Source: Ollibium composti
GTDB taxonomy: Bacteria; Pseudomonadota; Alphaproteobacteria; Rhizobiales; Rhizobiaceae
Direction: 5' to 3'
Length of the DNA stretch: 64,000 nucleotides
Assembly (NCBI RefSeq): GCF_004801285.1
Contig: NZ_SSNY01000002.1
Coordinates: 124,001-188,000, forward strand
Below, in pieces: positions 25,967 through 35,249 of the stretch. Each line of letters begins with the position of its first letter. Position 1 is the first letter of the stretch. A program made the translations under genes and the position numbers. The notes under the pieces were generated by a model. The model was not told where the DNA came from. It did not search any database and saw only the letters and a program-made list of their open reading frames with translations.

Positions 25967-26818
25967 TCACTGCGCCCACTCCGCCTGCCGTTGCAGCACC
26001 GGCAGCGGGTGCCGGTCGGCGCCGATCTTGGGCATGCAGTCGAGCAGGCCGCGCGTGTAGGGATGCTCAGCCCGCGACAGTTCCGATGCCTTCAGCTGCT
26101 CGACCACCTTGCCGGCATACATGACGACGACGCGGTCGCAGAAGGAGGAAACCAGCCGCAGGTCGTGCGAGATGAAGATCAGCCCCATGCCGCGCTCCGC
26201 CACCAGCCGGTCGAGGATGGCGAGCACGTCGAGCTGCACGGTGACATCGAGCGCCGAGGTCGGTTCGTCGGCGATCATCAGTTCCGGCCCGGCGATCAGC
26301 ATCATGGCGATCATGGCGCGCTGGCCCATGCCGCCGGAGACTTCGTGCGGGTGCAGGTCGAAGACGCGTTTGGGGTCGCGGATCTGCACGGCCGCCAGCA
26401 TGTCCAATGCCCGCTCGCGCGCCTCGGCCTTCGTCACCCTCTCATGGGTGCGCAGCGTCTCGATGATCTGCCGGCCGATGGTCATCACCGGGTCGAGCGA
26501 ATATTTCGGGTCCTGCAGGATCATGGCGATGCGTTTTCCCCGCAGCGCGCGGCGCTCGCGCGGCGGCAGCGCAAGCAGGTCGAGCCCGTCGAAGGCGAGT
26601 GTCTTCGCCAAGACCTCGGCCTGCGGCGGCGTCAGCCCCATGATGGCGCGGCCGGTCTGCGACTTGCCCGAGCCGCTCTCGCCGACGATGCCCAGCCGCT
26701 CGCGGCCGAGCGCGAAGGAGACGCCGCGTACCGCCTCGATGCGGCCGGTGCGTGTCGGGAAGGTGACGCGCAGGTCCTCGATGTCCAGCAGGTTGCCGCT
26801 CATTGCCGCCTTGTTCAT
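25967..26818 (-). CDS. oligopeptide/nickel-type ABC transporter ATPase (DppD-like)
   Basis: A 283-residue ABC ATPase: Walker A GESGSGKSQ near residue 51, MILQDPKYSLDPVM Q-loop, signature VSGGMGQR, Walker B LMIADEPTSALD, and FISHDLRLV. The C-terminal HPYTRGLLDCMP segment is diagnostic of Opp/Dpp ATPases. The ATG at 26818 overlaps the TGA of the permease gene upstream (ATGA); a second ATG six codons in (MSGNLL) is also possible. It drives import through the DppB/DppC-like permeases. Confidence 0.92.
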   Translation of the reverse strand: MNKAAMSGNLLDIEDLRVTFPTRTGRIEAVRGVSFALGRERLGIVGESGSGKSQTGRAIMGLTPPQAEVLAKTLAFDGLDLLALPPRERRALRGKRIAMILQDPKYSLDPVMTIGRQIIETLRTHERVTKAEARERALDMLAAVQIRDPKRVFDLHPHEVSGGMGQRAMIAMMLIAGPELMIADEPTSALDVTVQLDVLAILDRLVAERGMGLIFISHDLRLVSSFCDRVVVMYAGKVVEQLKASELSRAEHPYTRGLLDCMPKIGADRHPLPVLQRQAEWAQ

Positions 26819-27741
26819 TGGTCGCCGCTCCGCGGGTCGAGCGCGTCGCGCAGGCCGTCGCCGAGCAGGTTGAAACCCAGCGAGACGATCAGGATGGCGA
26901 CGCCCGGCGCGCCGGCCACCCACCACTGGTCGAGGATGAAGCGGCGGCCCGACGCGATCATCGCGCCCCATTCGGGCAGCGGCGGCTGTGCGCCCAGCCC
27001 CAGGAAGCCGAGGCCGGCGGCGGTCAGGATGATGCCGGCCATGTCGAGGGTGACGCGCACGATCAGCGAGGAGAGGCACAGCGGCATGATGTGGCGAAGC
27101 ACGATGCGGAAGGGCGAGGCGCCCATCAGTTCCACCGCCTTGATGAAATCGGAATTGCGCACCGTCAGCGTCTCGGCACGGGCGATACGTGCGTAGGGCG
27201 GCCACGACGTGATGGCGATCGCCAGCACCGCGTTCTCGATGCCGGGGCCGAGTGCCGCGACGAAGGCCAGCGCCAGCACCAGCTTGGGGAAGGCGAGGAA
27301 GATGTCGGTGATGCGCATCAGGACGGCGTCGATCCAGCCGCCGGCATAGCCGGAGACGGTGCCGACGGCCAGGCCGACGGGGGCCGCGATGATCGCCACC
27401 AGAACCACCACGAAGAGCGTCAGCCGCGAGCCGTGGACGATGCGCGAATAGATGTCGCGGCCGAGATCGTCGGTGCCGAACCAGTAGTCGGCGGACGGCG
27501 GCAGAAGCCGCGCGTTTTTCAGGTCGCCGATATAGGGCGAATGGGTGGCGAGCACGTCCGCGAGGGCGGCCACCACCAGAAGGGCGATGATGATGAACAG
27601 CCCGACCATGGCGAGCCTGTTGGCCGAGAAACGCCGCCAGGTGACATAGGCGCGGCCGAGCCGCGCCTGCATGCGCGAGGCCGGACGTTCCGACAGCAGC
27701 CATTCGCGGCGGGAAAGGGGGGCAGCGTCGGAGGTGGTCAT
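26815..27741 (-). CDS. peptide-type ABC transporter permease (DppC-like)
   Basis: A 308-residue inner-membrane permease. An N-terminal cytoplasmic tail and the OppC_N region (RFSANRLAMVGLFII) lead into six membrane segments; the EAA-type loop ARIARAETLTVRNSDFIKAVELMGASPFRIVLRHIMP contacts the ATPases. It overlaps the ATPase gene by 4 bp and is separated from the DppB-like gene by a palindromic repeat. Substrate class (di/oligopeptide, nickel or other) cannot be fixed from sequence alone. Confidence 0.92.
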   Translation of the reverse strand: MTTSDAAPLSRREWLLSERPASRMQARLGRAYVTWRRFSANRLAMVGLFIIIALLVVAALADVLATHSPYIGDLKNARLLPPSADYWFGTDDLGRDIYSRIVHGSRLTLFVVVLVAIIAAPVGLAVGTVSGYAGGWIDAVLMRITDIFLAFPKLVLALAFVAALGPGIENAVLAIAITSWPPYARIARAETLTVRNSDFIKAVELMGASPFRIVLRHIMPLCLSSLIVRVTLDMAGIILTAAGLGFLGLGAQPPLPEWGAMIASGRRFILDQWWVAGAPGVAILIVSLGFNLLGDGLRDALDPRSGDQ

Positions 27742-27777
27742 GGTAGGGCCTCCGGCGAGAGATGGTTGCGCGAAATA

Positions 27778-27870
27778 CCCCCACCCCTAGCCCCTCCGCT
27801 CAAGGGGGAGGGGGAGTTGGCATGCGGCAGCTCTCCCTCCCCCTTGAGCGGAGGGGCTAGGGGTGGGGGT
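27778..27870. repeat. palindromic repeat, family A copy 4
   Basis: The cleanest copy: CCCCCACCCCTAGCCCCTCC on the left is matched by its complement GGAGGGGCTAGGGGTGGGGG on the right, with CTCAAGGGGGAGGGGGAG and its partner inside. It lies within the importer operon between the two permease genes. Confidence 0.88.
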
Positions 27871-27889
27871 GGCCAATGAAGTTCCGCCC

Positions 27890-28954
27890 TCATCGCACCT
27901 TCGTCCTCGGGTCGAGCAGCTTGTAGAGCAGGTCGGAGAACAGGTTGATGGCGATGAAGACCGAGCCGATGACGATGGTGCCGCCGAGCACGGCGTTCAT
28001 GTCGGCGTTCTGCAACGAATCGGTGATGTAGAGGCCGATCCCGGGCCAGGAAAACACCGTCTCGGTCAGCACCGAGCCTTCCAGCAGCCCGGCATAGGAG
28101 AGCGCGATCACCGTCACCATGGGGACTGCCGCGTTGCGCAGCGCGTGGCCCCAGATGATGCGCGTTTCCGACAGGCCCTTGGCGCGCGCGGCGACGACGT
28201 ATTCCTGGCTGAGCTCGTTCAGCATGAAGGAGCGCGTCATGCGGCTGATATAGGCGAGCGAAAAATAGCCGAGCAGCGCGCCGGGCAGGACGATGTGGCG
28301 GAACACGTCCCAGAACACGTCCCACTGGCCCTGCAGGGCCGAATCCAGCAGGTAGAAGCCGGTGACCGGCGTGAAGGTGTACTGATAGACGATGTCGATG
28401 CGGCCGGGGAACGCCACCCATTGCAGCTTGGCGTAGAACAGCACCAGCGCCAGCAGGGCCAGCCAGAAGATCGGCACCGAATAGCCGACGAGGCCGACGA
28501 CGCGCACGAACTGGTCGGCGAGACTGCCGCGCTTCACCGCCGCCAGCACGCCGAGCGGGATGCCGAGGACGGTGCCGATCAGGGTGCCGACCGTCGCCAG
28601 CTCGATCGTCGCGGGGAAGACGCGGCGGATGTCGGCCATCACCGGGTTGGTGGTCAGCACCGAGGTGCCGAAATCGCCGTTCAGCGCCGCCTTGATGTAG
28701 ATCCAGAATTGCTCGATCAGCGGCAGATCCAGCCCCATCTCGCGGCGGGTGCGCTCGACCACGCTCTCGGGCGCGCGGTCGCCCAGCACCGCCAGCACCG
28801 GATCGATCGGGATGACGCGGCCGATGAAGAAGGTCACGGCGAGCAGGCCGAGATAGGTCGTTGCCGCAATCAGCAGGAAGCGGCCGATGCCGCCCGCAAT
28901 GGCAAGCGCGCGGCCGCTGCCGCGCGCCCCCGCCTGTTGTTCAACCGCGCTCAA
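27890..28954 (-). CDS. peptide-type ABC transporter permease (DppB-like)
   Basis: A 354-residue permease with an atypical 30-residue polar N-terminus, then six predicted helices. Family signatures include RRVFPATIELATVGTLIGTVLGIPLGVLAA and the EAA loop EYVVAARAKGLSETRIIWGHALRNAAVP, followed by GSVLTETVFSWPGIGLYI. Longer than the usual 306-340 because a large periplasmic stretch carries FPGRIDIVYQYTFTPVTGFYLLDSAL. It starts 16 bp after the binding-protein stop. Confidence 0.92.
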   Translation of the reverse strand: MSAVEQQAGARGSGRALAIAGGIGRFLLIAATTYLGLLAVTFFIGRVIPIDPVLAVLGDRAPESVVERTRREMGLDLPLIEQFWIYIKAALNGDFGTSVLTTNPVMADIRRVFPATIELATVGTLIGTVLGIPLGVLAAVKRGSLADQFVRVVGLVGYSVPIFWLALLALVLFYAKLQWVAFPGRIDIVYQYTFTPVTGFYLLDSALQGQWDVFWDVFRHIVLPGALLGYFSLAYISRMTRSFMLNELSQEYVVAARAKGLSETRIIWGHALRNAAVPMVTVIALSYAGLLEGSVLTETVFSWPGIGLYITDSLQNADMNAVLGGTIVIGSVFIAINLFSDLLYKLLDPRTKVR

Positions 28955-28970
28955 GGAAACGGCCTTCCGG

Positions 28971-30611
28971 CTATTCCTTGGAAACCTGACTGACGAAGTT
29001 GGTGTCGAAGCTGGGGCCCAGCTTGAAGTCCTTCAGGTTGGCGCGCAGGCCGGCGACTTCGAGCTGCTGGTGGATGATGACGAAGGGGCTTTCCTCCAGC
29101 GCCTTCTTCTGCAGCTCCTGGTACATCGCCGCGCGCTTGGCCGTGTCCTTCTCCAAAAGGGCGGCTTCCGTCTGCTTGGTCAGTTCCGGGATGTCCCAGG
29201 CGTTGCGCCAAGCCAGCGTCTTGGTCTTGCCGTCGTCGGAATTGTCGGGGTTGGAGACGAAGGTCTGCGCGTTCGAGTTCGGATCGAAATAGTCCTGCCC
29301 CCACTGGCCGATATAGATGTCGTGGTTGCGGGCGCGGTACTTGGTCAGGGTCTGCTTGCCGTCGCCGGGGATGATCTCGATCTTGACGCCGGCCTGCGCC
29401 GCCGTCTGCTGGATCGATTCGGCCATGGCCGTCGTCGGCTGGCCGTTGCGCACGTCCATGGTGACGCTGAAGCCGTCCTTCAGCCCGGCTTTCTCCAGCA
29501 GTTCCTTGGCTTTGGCGACATCGAGCTTGAAGGGGTTCTCGTCCAATTCGCCGAGGTCGCCCTTGGGCAGGAAGGTCTGGTGGATCTCGCCGATGCCCTT
29601 GAGGATGGTCGAGCCCAGCGCGTCGTAGTCGACGAGGTACTTGAACGCCTGGCGCACTTCCGGCTTGGCCAGCTTCTCGTTCTTCTGGTTGAGGCTGATG
29701 TACCAGACCGTGCCCTTGGGTGCGCTCACCGTGGCGAGGTCCTTGTTGTCGGCGATGGCGTTGAGGTCGTTCGGCTCGAGGTTGCGGGCGACGTCGATGT
29801 CGCCGGCCTGCAGGGCCAGGCGCTGCGCCGAGCTTTCCTTCATGTGGCGATAGATGACGCGGGCGAGCTTGGGCTTCTCGCCCCAGTAATTGTCGTTGCG
29901 CTCCATGACGACGGCCTCGTTGGCCTTCCATTCGCGCAGCTTGAAGGGGCCGGAGCCGGCGTAGCCGGTCTTCATCCAGCCGTTGCCGAAGTCGTTGTCC
30001 CACTTATGGTCGGCGTCCGGCGTCACCGCCACGGCGTGTTCCTTGACCAGCTTGGAATCGACCACGGAGCCTACCGTGGAGGACAGGCAGTTCAGCACGA
30101 AGCTCGGCGCATAGGACTTGTCGACGGTGAACTGGAAGGTGGTGTCGTCCACGGCCTTGGCCTTTTCGGCGACGTTGTCGCCGGTGATGCCGAACTGGTT
30201 GATGATGAAGGCCGGGCTCAGGTCGAGCTTGACGACGCGCTCGAAGGAGTAGGCGACGTCGGCGGCGGTGATCGGGTTGCCGGAGGCGAACTTCAGGCCG
30301 GGCTTGAGCTTGAAGGTGTAGACGAGGCCGTCGTCCGAGATCGTCCAGCTCTCGGCGAGGTCGCCCTTGACCTTGGAGGTGTCGTTGAGGTCGATGCGGA
30401 TCAGAAGGTCGTAGGTGTTGCCCGTCACTTCCGCCGTCGACAGTTCGAACGCCTCGGCCGGGTCGACGCTGATGATGTCGTCGATGGCGAAGCCCTCGAC
30501 CAGCGTGTCGGCCGGCGTCACGGCGAAGGCGGGCGATGCCGCCACGAAAGCGGACAGGGCGGCGCCTGCCAGCCACATGCGGGAGCGCAGGGCGATCTTT
30601 TCCATCATCAT
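28971..30611 (-). CDS. extracellular solute-binding protein family 5
   Basis: A 546-residue periplasmic receptor of the SBP_bac_5 (peptide/nickel) family and first gene of the importer operon. The signal peptide spans about residues 1-30 (cleavage near AFA-VT). Family landmarks are the early LVEGFAIDDIISVDPAEAFEL segment, the TFKLKPGLKFASGNPITAADVAYSFERV core and GSGPFKLREWKANEAVVMERNDNYWG. A GGGAACAC region precedes the ATG, and about 118 bp upstream is free for a promoter. The ligand is not predictable; members bind peptides, nickel, opines or glutathione. Confidence 0.92.
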   Translation of the reverse strand: MMMEKIALRSRMWLAGAALSAFVAASPAFAVTPADTLVEGFAIDDIISVDPAEAFELSTAEVTGNTYDLLIRIDLNDTSKVKGDLAESWTISDDGLVYTFKLKPGLKFASGNPITAADVAYSFERVVKLDLSPAFIINQFGITGDNVAEKAKAVDDTTFQFTVDKSYAPSFVLNCLSSTVGSVVDSKLVKEHAVAVTPDADHKWDNDFGNGWMKTGYAGSGPFKLREWKANEAVVMERNDNYWGEKPKLARVIYRHMKESSAQRLALQAGDIDVARNLEPNDLNAIADNKDLATVSAPKGTVWYISLNQKNEKLAKPEVRQAFKYLVDYDALGSTILKGIGEIHQTFLPKGDLGELDENPFKLDVAKAKELLEKAGLKDGFSVTMDVRNGQPTTAMAESIQQTAAQAGVKIEIIPGDGKQTLTKYRARNHDIYIGQWGQDYFDPNSNAQTFVSNPDNSDDGKTKTLAWRNAWDIPELTKQTEAALLEKDTAKRAAMYQELQKKALEESPFVIIHQQLEVAGLRANLKDFKLGPSFDTNFVSQVSKE

Positions 30612-30729
30612 CGGAGTGTTCCCTTTGTTTTGTTAGAGGGTTCGATCAGGGTGCGTTCAGGCCGGATCGAACGATGGCCCGAACCATAGCGGGCGGTTTC
30701 GTCGCCAGCAACAGCGCTTTTGACGGTCA

Positions 30730-31788
30730 TCACAGGCGGCCGGTGAGCCGGTTGGCGGCGGTCGCCGCCATCGCCTCGGGCAGGCTCATCGCCCAGCGAT
30801 CGCGGCAATAGGCGCGGAAATCGAAGCAGGGCAGGCCGGGACAGACCTCGAATTCGATGAGGTGGAGCGTGTCGTCGGCCTCGACGCGCAGGTCGAGCGA
30901 AAAGACGTCGCGCAGGCCGAGCCCTTGCATCAGCCTGCCGGCAAGCGTGCGAATGCGGGCGTCGGCGCCGGGCTGGCTGCGCGCCACCGGCTCCAGCACC
31001 GGTTCGGTGTAGCGGCCTTGCGCCTTCGCCGCTGTGCCGGTGTTGCCGTAGAGGGCGAGACTGTCTTCCATGGTCTGGAAGTCGGCGCCGGAATCGACGA
31101 AGGAGATGCCCAGCGCCTCCGTGCCGGCGGCAGGTTCGACGGCGAGGAAGGAGGCGCGCGCGTTGCGGCCTGCGACATAGGGCTGGACGATGGCGTCGTC
31201 ACGGTAATAAGCGAAGATGCGCCGGCTAAGTTCAAGCGCGTGATCCAGCTCAAAACAGCGGGAATCCGGCCAGATGCCGATCTTGGCGCCGAGCCGGTTC
31301 GGCTTGACGAACCAGCCTTGCGGCGATGCGGGCGGCGGCGCCAGCCATTTGCCGTCGCGCGCCAGGCCGGCGGGCGGAACCGGCAGGGCGAGAGCTGAAA
31401 GCACGGCGCCGGCGCGGAACTTGTCCTGGCACAGCGCGAACACCGAATCCTCGGCGCCGATGGTCCCGAAACCGCCCAGCCGCGCCAGCGCCGGCGCCGC
31501 CCCGCCACGGAAATAGGCGATGCCGTCGGTCAGCGTCCACACGAGCGTCGATGCCGGATCGCGCTGGGCAAGGGCCGCCGCCGCATCGTCCAGTTCCACC
31601 GGCGCAAAGCGCAGGCCACGCTCCGCGCAGGCGGCGGCGATGGCGTCGAATTCGACGGCGAGATCGGTCGATTGCGCGAGATAGGAGGCGATCTCGGCAG
31701 CGCGCTGCGCTTCGAAACCCTCGGCGGCCAGCCGGTCGAGGCAGGCCCGTTCGGGCTCATGGATCAGGACGAGTTCCGGGCTGGGCAT
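30730..31788 (-). CDS. ATP-grasp protein of unknown substrate
   Basis: A 352-residue protein with a RimK/D-Ala-D-Ala-ligase-like ATP-grasp fold. A Rossmann-like N-terminal part is followed by the conserved lysine segment GWFVKPNRLGAKIGIWPD (about 160), the strand DDAIVQPYVAGRNARASFLAV, and the terminal acidic metal site LHLIEFEVCPGLPCFDF. Such enzymes join a carboxylate to an amine using ATP. No biosynthetic partner is adjacent; it is followed in the same direction by nothing related. Function unknown. Confidence 0.7.
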   Translation of the reverse strand: MPSPELVLIHEPERACLDRLAAEGFEAQRAAEIASYLAQSTDLAVEFDAIAAACAERGLRFAPVELDDAAAALAQRDPASTLVWTLTDGIAYFRGGAAPALARLGGFGTIGAEDSVFALCQDKFRAGAVLSALALPVPPAGLARDGKWLAPPPASPQGWFVKPNRLGAKIGIWPDSRCFELDHALELSRRIFAYYRDDAIVQPYVAGRNARASFLAVEPAAGTEALGISFVDSGADFQTMEDSLALYGNTGTAAKAQGRYTEPVLEPVARSQPGADARIRTLAGRLMQGLGLRDVFSLDLRVEADDTLHLIEFEVCPGLPCFDFRAYCRDRWAMSLPEAMAATAANRLTGRL

Positions 31789-31883
31789 GCTTCTTGGGGG
31801 TCCGATGATCCGGTCAGTCTCGCATTCGCGCAGGGCTCGGCATCCGATAAAACCGACGCGGGATCACCAGCGGCGCGACATGC

Positions 31884-32759
31884 TCAGATCAGCACGCGCG
31901 GCTCGAAGCGGCCGCGCACCGGCAGGTCGATCAGGAAGGTCTTGCCGGCTTGCGGGTCGGCGGCGCGCTGGTCGGCGTCCATGTCCGCCCAGGCCGAGGT
32001 GACGGCGAGCCGGTCGGCCTTGGGGCCGTAGAAGGCAGGGCAGGAGGGCTGCCTTGTCGGCATGCGGACCGAGCGCGTCAGCTTGCCGTCGGGAGAATAG
32101 GCGTTGACGCACGCCTCGCCCCAGCGGGCGTTCCACAGCGTCCCGTCGAGATCGACCACCGAGCCGTCGTGGTCGCCGCTGCCGTCGCCACGGTCGGCGA
32201 ACACTTTCGGCTCTCCGGCCGGCAGGCCGGTGGCGGGGTCGCAGGCGGTGCGCATGATGAGGCCGGTCTTGGAATCGGTGTAGTAGGCGATCGCGCCGTC
32301 GGCGGTGAAGGCGATGGAATTGGGGATGGAGATGTCGGCGAACAGCCGCCGCAACTCGCCCTTGAAGAACCAGTAGATCGAGCCGGCGCCCGTCTCGGCC
32401 TTCTTGCCCATGGTGCTGAGCCAGAAGGCGCCGCAGGGATGGACGCGGGCGTCGTTGGAGCGCGTCACCGCATTGTCGGCCTCGACCGGCATGTGCAGCG
32501 TGAGTTTGCCGGTGGCGGTGTCGCGCAGGTAAAGCCCGTCCTCGGCTGAAATGAGCTGCCGGTCGCCGTCGACGATGGCGATGGCGCTGGCCATGCGGCC
32601 GAGCGGATGGGTCTTCGTTTCGGTTCCGGAACGATGCTCGACCAACAGGCCATTGACGATATCGAACCAGTAGAGCGTGTCGGTTCCCGGATCGTAGCTC
32701 GGGCCTTCGCCGAGTTCGCAGACGGTGTTCGACAGGGCCGTGACGGCAGGTCCGCTCAT
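31884..32759 (-). CDS. SMP-30/gluconolactonase-family lactonase
   Basis: A 291-residue six-bladed beta-propeller lactonase. Metal-site residues typical of the family are visible: the early E in LGEGPSYD, N in RSNDARVHPCGAFWLSTMG, N in FADISIPNSIAFTADG, and D in GSGDHDGSVVDLDG. It would hydrolyse a sugar acid lactone such as galactono-1,4-lactone. Its start overlaps the KDPGal aldolase stop, tying it to the De Ley-Doudoroff cluster as the second step. L-arabinonolactone is an alternative. Confidence 0.88.
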   Translation of the reverse strand: MSGPAVTALSNTVCELGEGPSYDPGTDTLYWFDIVNGLLVEHRSGTETKTHPLGRMASAIAIVDGDRQLISAEDGLYLRDTATGKLTLHMPVEADNAVTRSNDARVHPCGAFWLSTMGKKAETGAGSIYWFFKGELRRLFADISIPNSIAFTADGAIAYYTDSKTGLIMRTACDPATGLPAGEPKVFADRGDGSGDHDGSVVDLDGTLWNARWGEACVNAYSPDGKLTRSVRMPTRQPSCPAFYGPKADRLAVTSAWADMDADQRAADPQAGKTFLIDLPVRGRFEPRVLI

Positions 32760-33397
32760 GTGCTTCTCCCGAAGACGGAATCCCAGGCGGCGACGGCGGC
32801 GCGGGCCTTCGCCGCCACTTCGGCCACCGTCATGCCCGGCTTGAACAGGCCAGAGCCCAGCCCGAACACGCTGACGCCCGCTGCCTTGTAACCGGCGAAA
32901 TCCTTGTCGGAGACGCCGCCGACGGCGCCGACTAGCGTTTCGCGCGGCAGCACGGCGCGCATCGCCGCGATGCCGCCCGGCCCGAGCACGCTGGCCGGGA
33001 AGAATTTCAGCGCCGAGGCGCCGAGGCGGATCGCCTGGAAGGCCTCGCTCGAGCTGAACACGCCGGGCATCGTCACCATGGCATGGCGCGCGGCGCGCTT
33101 CATCACGTCCGCGTCGATGTTGGGGCTGACCAGCAGGCGCCCGCCGGCACCGTGCAGGCGGTCCACGTCGGCTTCCGTCAGCACGGTGCCAGCGCCGATC
33201 AGCGCGGTGGCTGGCAGGGCGGCCGCCAGCCGCTCGATCGACACGAACGGATCGGGCGAATTGAGCGGCACTTCGATCGCCTCGATGCCGGCGGCGAAAA
33301 CCGCCTCGCCGATGGCCACGGCCTCGTCCGGCTTCAGTCCACGCAGGATGGCGACCAGCCCGCGTGCGAGTTTCGGAAAGGGGGCGGTTTGTGTCAT
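32756..33397 (-). CDS. dgoA: 2-dehydro-3-deoxy-6-phosphogalactonate aldolase
   Basis: A 213-residue class-I KDPG/KDPGal aldolase. The Schiff-base lysine is K131 in LKFFPASVLGPGG, the catalytic Glu is E42 in IEVPLNSP, and GAGTVLT (69-75) forms the phosphate loop. The PLNSP form of the motif and the FFPAS sequence fit the galactonate branch (DgoA) more than Eda. It splits 2-keto-3-deoxy-6-phosphogalactonate into pyruvate and glyceraldehyde-3-phosphate. It overlaps its neighbours on both sides by 4 bp. Confidence 0.92.
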   Translation of the reverse strand: MTQTAPFPKLARGLVAILRGLKPDEAVAIGEAVFAAGIEAIEVPLNSPDPFVSIERLAAALPATALIGAGTVLTEADVDRLHGAGGRLLVSPNIDADVMKRAARHAMVTMPGVFSSSEAFQAIRLGASALKFFPASVLGPGGIAAMRAVLPRETLVGAVGGVSDKDFAGYKAAGVSVFGLGSGLFKPGMTVAEVAAKARAAVAAWDSVFGRST

Positions 33398-34338
33398 GCG
33401 GGCTCCTGCGTCGAAGCGATCATGCCGTTCTCCCGTGCCGCGGCAAACAGCCCGGCGCGCACCGCCTCGTCGGCATCGACCGGCCGGATCGTGTGTCCGG
33501 CCAAGCCGAGGGCAGCGCCATAGAGCACACCCAGCGCTCCCGAGGCGACGAGCGCGACCGGCTCCTTGCCGGCCGGGTATCGCCGGTTCGCCGAGGCGAT
33601 CTCGGCGCCGATCAAGAGGCCGGAAAGGCAGGCGGCGGCATCGTCCGGCCCCAGCCCATGCAGCAGGCCGGCGGCGCGGATGGAAAACAGCCGGCCCATG
33701 ATGTCGCCGCCTTCGGCAAGCGCTGCCTCGCACCAGCGCCGGAACGCCGGGCTGTCGGCGGTCACGGCGGTGGGATGCTCTCCCAGCGAATGGCGCAGGA
33801 TGGAGTGCGCGGCCAGAACGGAAAACAGTTCGCCCGTCGGCCATGTGCCGAAGCCGGTCACCGCCCCGTCCTCGACCGCGACCCATTTGGAATGCGTGCC
33901 GGGCATGCAGACGATGTGCCGGCCACGCCCCGCCAGCCCGGCGCCGGCAAGCTGTGTCTCCTCGCCGCGCATGACGTCCGGCGCATCCGCCAGCCGTTGC
34001 GCCATGCCGGGCACGATGCGGATGTCGCGGCCGGCGTCCGGCACGCTCAGCGCGCCGCGCAGCACGGCCGAAAGCGGCGAAGGCACGTCGACATAAGGGG
34101 CTTCCAGCCAGCCCTGGCGGGCGCCGACCATGCCGCACATGATGACCGGCAGGCCGGCCGGCGCGCCGGCCGCCGCTAGATGCTTTTCCAGCACCGTGGC
34201 AAAGCCTTTGTCGCGCGCGCTGATGAGGCCGTCGTCGCCGCGCCGCTCGGCCAGCACCGTGCCGGCGCCGTCGAGCAGCCAGAGCCTCAGCCGCGTCGTG
34301 CCCCAGTCGACCGCAGCGATGGCCGGTGCGGCGCTCAC
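33394..34338 (-). CDS. dgoK: 2-dehydro-3-deoxygalactonokinase
   Basis: A 314-residue sugar-acid kinase. The N-terminal IAAVDWGTTRLRLWLLD is the ATP-binding opening of the DgoK family; CGMVGARQGW, GEETQLAGA and CMPGTHSKWV are further signatures. It phosphorylates 2-keto-3-deoxygalactonate at C6. The start is GTG at 34338, whose bases overlap the SDR stop (GTGA); there is no better ATG. The frame runs further upstream only as a shadow of the SDR gene. Confidence 0.92.
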   Translation of the reverse strand: MSAAPAIAAVDWGTTRLRLWLLDGAGTVLAERRGDDGLISARDKGFATVLEKHLAAAGAPAGLPVIMCGMVGARQGWLEAPYVDVPSPLSAVLRGALSVPDAGRDIRIVPGMAQRLADAPDVMRGEETQLAGAGLAGRGRHIVCMPGTHSKWVAVEDGAVTGFGTWPTGELFSVLAAHSILRHSLGEHPTAVTADSPAFRRWCEAALAEGGDIMGRLFSIRAAGLLHGLGPDDAAACLSGLLIGAEIASANRRYPAGKEPVALVASGALGVLYGAALGLAGHTIRPVDADEAVRAGLFAAARENGMIASTQEPA

Positions 34339-35099
34339 AGCACCCCTCCGTCGACGATCAGCGTCTGCGCCGTCAGCATCGCCGAGGCGTCGGAGGCGAG
34401 GAACAGGCAGGGTCCGACCATGTCGTCGGCCACCATCATGCGCGGGATCGCCTGGCGCGCGATGTGGCTGTCGAGATTGTCTCCCTTCACCCACAGCTTC
34501 CGCTGCCGTTCGGTGACGACCCAGCCCGGCGCGATGGCGTTGACGCGGATACCTTGCCGGCCGTAGCGCCCGGCCATGCCCTTGGTCAGGCCGACGATAC
34601 CCGCCTTGGCGATCGTATAGGCCGGCATGTCGCCCATGTTGAGCATGAAGGAGGTCGAGGTGAAGTTGACGATGGCGCCGTGGCCCGCCTCTTTCATGCC
34701 CGGCACCACCGCCTGCACGGTGAAGAAATGCGGCCTGAGGTTGACGGCGAGGTTGGCGTCCCATTCCTCCGGCGTGACGTCTTCGGCGGCGTGGCGGTCG
34801 TCGCGCGCTGCATTGTTGACCAGCACGGTCGCCGGGCCGTGGCGGGCTGCCGCCTCTGCCACCGCCGCGCGCAGGGCGCCGACATCGGCGAGGTCGGCCT
34901 TGAGATGGAGCGGGCGGTTTCCGGTTTCGGCGAGCGCCTCGCACAGCGCCCGGCTGGGTTCCTCGGCGATGTCGATGAAGGCCACCCTGGCGCCCTGCCG
35001 CACGAAGCCTTCGGTCAGCGCCGCGCCGATGCCGGAGCCGCCGCCGGTGATCAGCACCGAGGCGCCCTCAAGGTCGGCGAACCGCGCCGATGGCATCAT
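34335..35099 (-). CDS. SDR-family dehydrogenase, probable D-galactose 1-dehydrogenase
   Basis: A 254-residue classical short-chain dehydrogenase: NAD motif TGGGSGIG, NNAA at about 88, catalytic Ser in NFTSTSF, and YTIAK (Tyr-x3-Lys). The ATG pair at 35099/35096 follows GGAGGGA and begins MMPSARFADLEG; an upstream frame start would add an unlikely basic tail. It is the first gene of the run SDR-dgoK-dgoA-lactonase, so oxidation of galactose (or a related aldose) to the lactone is the likely step. The substrate is inferred from context. Confidence 0.85.
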   Translation of the reverse strand: MMPSARFADLEGASVLITGGGSGIGAALTEGFVRQGARVAFIDIAEEPSRALCEALAETGNRPLHLKADLADVGALRAAVAEAAARHGPATVLVNNAARDDRHAAEDVTPEEWDANLAVNLRPHFFTVQAVVPGMKEAGHGAIVNFTSTSFMLNMGDMPAYTIAKAGIVGLTKGMAGRYGRQGIRVNAIAPGWVVTERQRKLWVKGDNLDSHIARQAIPRMMVADDMVGPCLFLASDASAMLTAQTLIVDGGVL

Positions 35100-35249
35100 G
35101 ATTGTCTCCCTCCACCGGCGGCGACAGGCCGCGATGCGCGGGCGCATCCTAGCCGGCCGCGATGCGCGGGCAAGCGCGAAAAGCAGCACCTGGCCTGTTT
35201 TGTCGGACAAAATCGCGGGAACGGCGGCTCGGTCGCCTTCCGGCTGTCG

